Of a stretch of DNA of 14,734 bases, positions 13,570-14,734 are shown piece by piece (position 1 is the first letter of the stretch; every line of letters begins with the position of its first letter). The position numbers and the translations under genes are program-made. This stretch comes from Bdellovibrio sp. GTDB taxonomy: Bacteria; Bdellovibrionota; UBA1018. Where the stretch lies: positions 1 to 14,734 of the forward strand of contig JACRAO010000035.1 in assembly GCA_016213345.1 (NCBI GenBank). Reading direction: 5' to 3'. The notes below the pieces were generated by a model, which saw only the letters and a program-made list of their open reading frames with translations, was not told the origin of the DNA and ran no database searches.

Positions 13570-14337
13570 TTGATTCCGTATATACAAATTCCTGCAATAA
13601 ACCTCATAGGCCCACTTAAGCTTCAGCCATTTGGTGTTCTTGTCGTTACTGGTGTGCTTTTGGGAGCCTGGCTTTTTCAAAAACGAGCAAAAGAAGTTAA
13701 TATTTCTGAAGTTTGTATATACAATACTCTTTGGTGGTTACTTTTTCCAGGGTTCATTGCGGCACATATTGTCGAAGTTTTATTTTATAAACCAGAAGCT
13801 TTTACTAGGGATGGCTTATTAGCCCTAATCAAATTTTGGGATGGCATTAGCTCAGTAGGAGGACTATTGGGTGCCATGCTTGGTCTATGTTATTACTTTT
13901 TAATACAATTAAAAAGAACGTGGTGGGTAGAAGCTGATTTATTCGTGCAGAGTCTTATTTTGGGTTGGATTTTTGGACGGCTTGGATGTGCAATTACACA
14001 TGATCATCCGGGTAGACACACGGATTTTTTTCTGGCGGTGAGATATCCTGACGGTCCAAGACATGATTTGGGATTTTATGAATTTTTGTTTACGCTTTTT
14101 ATTTTATTTCCATTAAGCATTTGGCTTTACAAAAAAAATCCCAAACCAGGTGTGATTGCCATGGTTTTATCCGCAATTTATGCATTTGTGAGATTTTTTC
14201 TAGATTTTTTGAGAGTTGATGGTGTGGATATGCGTTACTGGAATTTAACGCCTGCTCAATATGGATGCATAATACTTATGGCTTTTTGTGTGTATTTTTT
14301 CTACACCTTACGGTTTCGGCATAACAATAACTCGTGA
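13570..14337 (+). CDS. Lgt-like integral membrane protein (divergent prolipoprotein diacylglyceryl transferase family)
   Basis: A 255-residue protein with about seven hydrophobic segments (roughly 20-36, 52-72, 94-113, 122-139, 170-187, 194-214, 230-247), laid out as in Lgt, the enzyme that moves diacylglycerol from phosphatidylglycerol to the lipobox cysteine. Matches to Lgt landmarks: PFGVLVVTGVLLG near the start, GGLLGAMLG (97-105), GR at 136-137, RHDLGFYEFLF (164-174) and FVRFFLDFLR (206-215). Two landmarks differ: the HGGL histidine is V96, and the GRxxNFxNxE signature reads GRLGCAITHDHPGR (136-149). It may therefore act on another substrate or by another residue set. The TTG start is supported by GGGGGA at 13555-13560, nine bases upstream; no in-frame ATG fits. 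Its last ten codons overlap the NHL-repeat gene on the other strand. Confidence 0.75.
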   Translation: MIPYIQIPAINLIGPLKLQPFGVLVVTGVLLGAWLFQKRAKEVNISEVCIYNTLWWLLFPGFIAAHIVEVLFYKPEAFTRDGLLALIKFWDGISSVGGLLGAMLGLCYYFLIQLKRTWWVEADLFVQSLILGWIFGRLGCAITHDHPGRHTDFFLAVRYPDGPRHDLGFYEFLFTLFILFPLSIWLYKKNPKPGVIAMVLSAIYAFVRFFLDFLRVDGVDMRYWNLTPAQYGCIILMAFCVYFFYTLRFRHNNNS

Positions 14338-14734
14338 GTTGCGTCCATCTACAATGAAAAAGAGATTTCCAGTTATGAACACTTGTTCTGGGTTATATAA
14401 ATTTTCAGCTCCTATTGCGGCAATGTTGCTAGTTAGGTTTTGTTGACCGAAGACAGAATCTGCAGCCGTTTTATTTGCTGTTGGGATAGAGTTCCATATT
14501 AAAACTCTATTATTGTTTTCGTCAGCAACAAATAAACGCGTTCCATCGCTAAAGACACTAAAGGGAGCATAGAGAGAACTGGCGCTGAGTCCACCATTGT
14601 TTAGTGTGCTTGTTGTAAAAAGGGTTTGACCGAGCGCCACATCTGCAGCTTGGCCGTTGCTCAAACTTAGAGTATTCCAAATCAGAACGCGATTATTGAA
14701 AATATCGGCTACATAGAGGTGAGAGGAGTCTGTA
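14308..14734 (-). CDS. NHL-repeat beta-propeller protein, C-terminal part, cut by the window edge
   Basis: The minus-strand frame stays open to the window edge, so only the last 141 complete codons are seen. An in-frame TTG at 14662-14664 is not the true start, because NHL-type sequence continues upstream of it (SHLYVADIFNNRVLIWN). Repeats of about 55 residues recur. Each has a strand ending in LYVADxxNNRVLIWN, a linker with NGxxADxxxGQ, and a stretch such as LSASSLYAPFSVFSDGTRLF or GAENLYNPEQVFITGNLFFI. The last repeat ends with IVDGRNSRVIVMPKP. This is the NHL fold, usually exported or surface-attached and used for protein or sugar contacts. The N-terminus, signal peptide and partner domains lie outside the window. 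The last nine codons and stop overlap the Lgt-like gene by 30 bases, tail to tail. Confidence 0.85.
   Translation of the reverse strand, partial: TDSSHLYVADIFNNRVLIWNTLSLSNGQAADVALGQTLFTTSTLNNGGLSASSLYAPFSVFSDGTRLFVADENNNRVLIWNSIPTANKTAADSVFGQQNLTSNIAAIGAENLYNPEQVFITGNLFFIVDGRNSRVIVMPKP

Noticed and set aside
13553..13573. Six-codon frame ATG...TGA overlapping the TTG start of the Lgt-like gene
   Set aside because: Its ATG overlaps the ribosome site of the downstream gene and nothing suggests translation, so it is probably coincidental.
13375..13680. Minus-strand open frame of 101 codons across the infC-Lgt-like junction
   Set aside because: It overlaps two supported genes antisense and shows no motif or ribosome site.
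1..14734. A novel defence, mobile or secretion system
   Set aside because: No nuclease, transposase, recombinase, toxin-antitoxin pair, reverse transcriptase, CRISPR array or secretion gene was found. The window is chiefly housekeeping with small lineage-specific genes between.

Overview
The window is an AT-rich bacterial chromosome segment dominated by central-metabolism and housekeeping genes. It looks like a free-living or predatory member of the Bdellovibrionota or a related deltaproteobacterial lineage. The evidence for this is indirect: the gene order mdh-sucC-sucD-ndk, a divergent Lgt-like membrane protein of the GRxGCxxxHDHPG type, and a large NHL-repeat protein with VFGQ-type repeats. 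No marker gene in the window settles the taxonomy.

Layout. Positions 1-113 hold a hairpin repeat. A minus-strand orphan gene (114-737) diverges from a small secreted orphan (844-1362) that ends in a good intrinsic terminator. Next come a class I fumarase and, 15 bases later, a secreted beta-propeller sugar dehydrogenase (1456-4290), then NADP-type isocitrate dehydrogenase (4439-5764). The following 1.2 kb is accessory-looking. It holds a 57-codon gene that appears to be the leftover C-terminal tail of an S41 protease, a minus-strand exported glycine-rich probable outer-membrane protein, and a second copy of the hairpin repeat. The core operon follows: mdh, then a gap with a long hairpin and a near-consensus promoter, then sucC, sucD, ndk and nadE (6971-12286). 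After that come a basic coiled-coil protein with repeat-built ends, infC, and an Lgt-like membrane protein (12342-14337). The last gene overlaps tail to tail with the C-terminus of an NHL-repeat protein that runs off the right edge.

Function. Fumarase, isocitrate dehydrogenase, malate dehydrogenase and succinyl-CoA ligase supply four TCA-cycle steps. Ndk can spread the phosphate energy from succinyl-CoA ligase among nucleoside triphosphates, and NadE makes the NAD that malate dehydrogenase uses. Citrate synthase, aconitase, 2-oxoglutarate dehydrogenase and succinate dehydrogenase are not in the window.

I found no defence system, CRISPR array, tRNA, rRNA or transposase. The points most worth a second look are the paired hairpin repeat, the S41-tail micro-gene, the hairpin plus near-leaderless promoter before sucC, the Lgt-like protein lacking the family's canonical histidine, and the repeat-generated mini-ORF that links the coiled-coil gene to infC.
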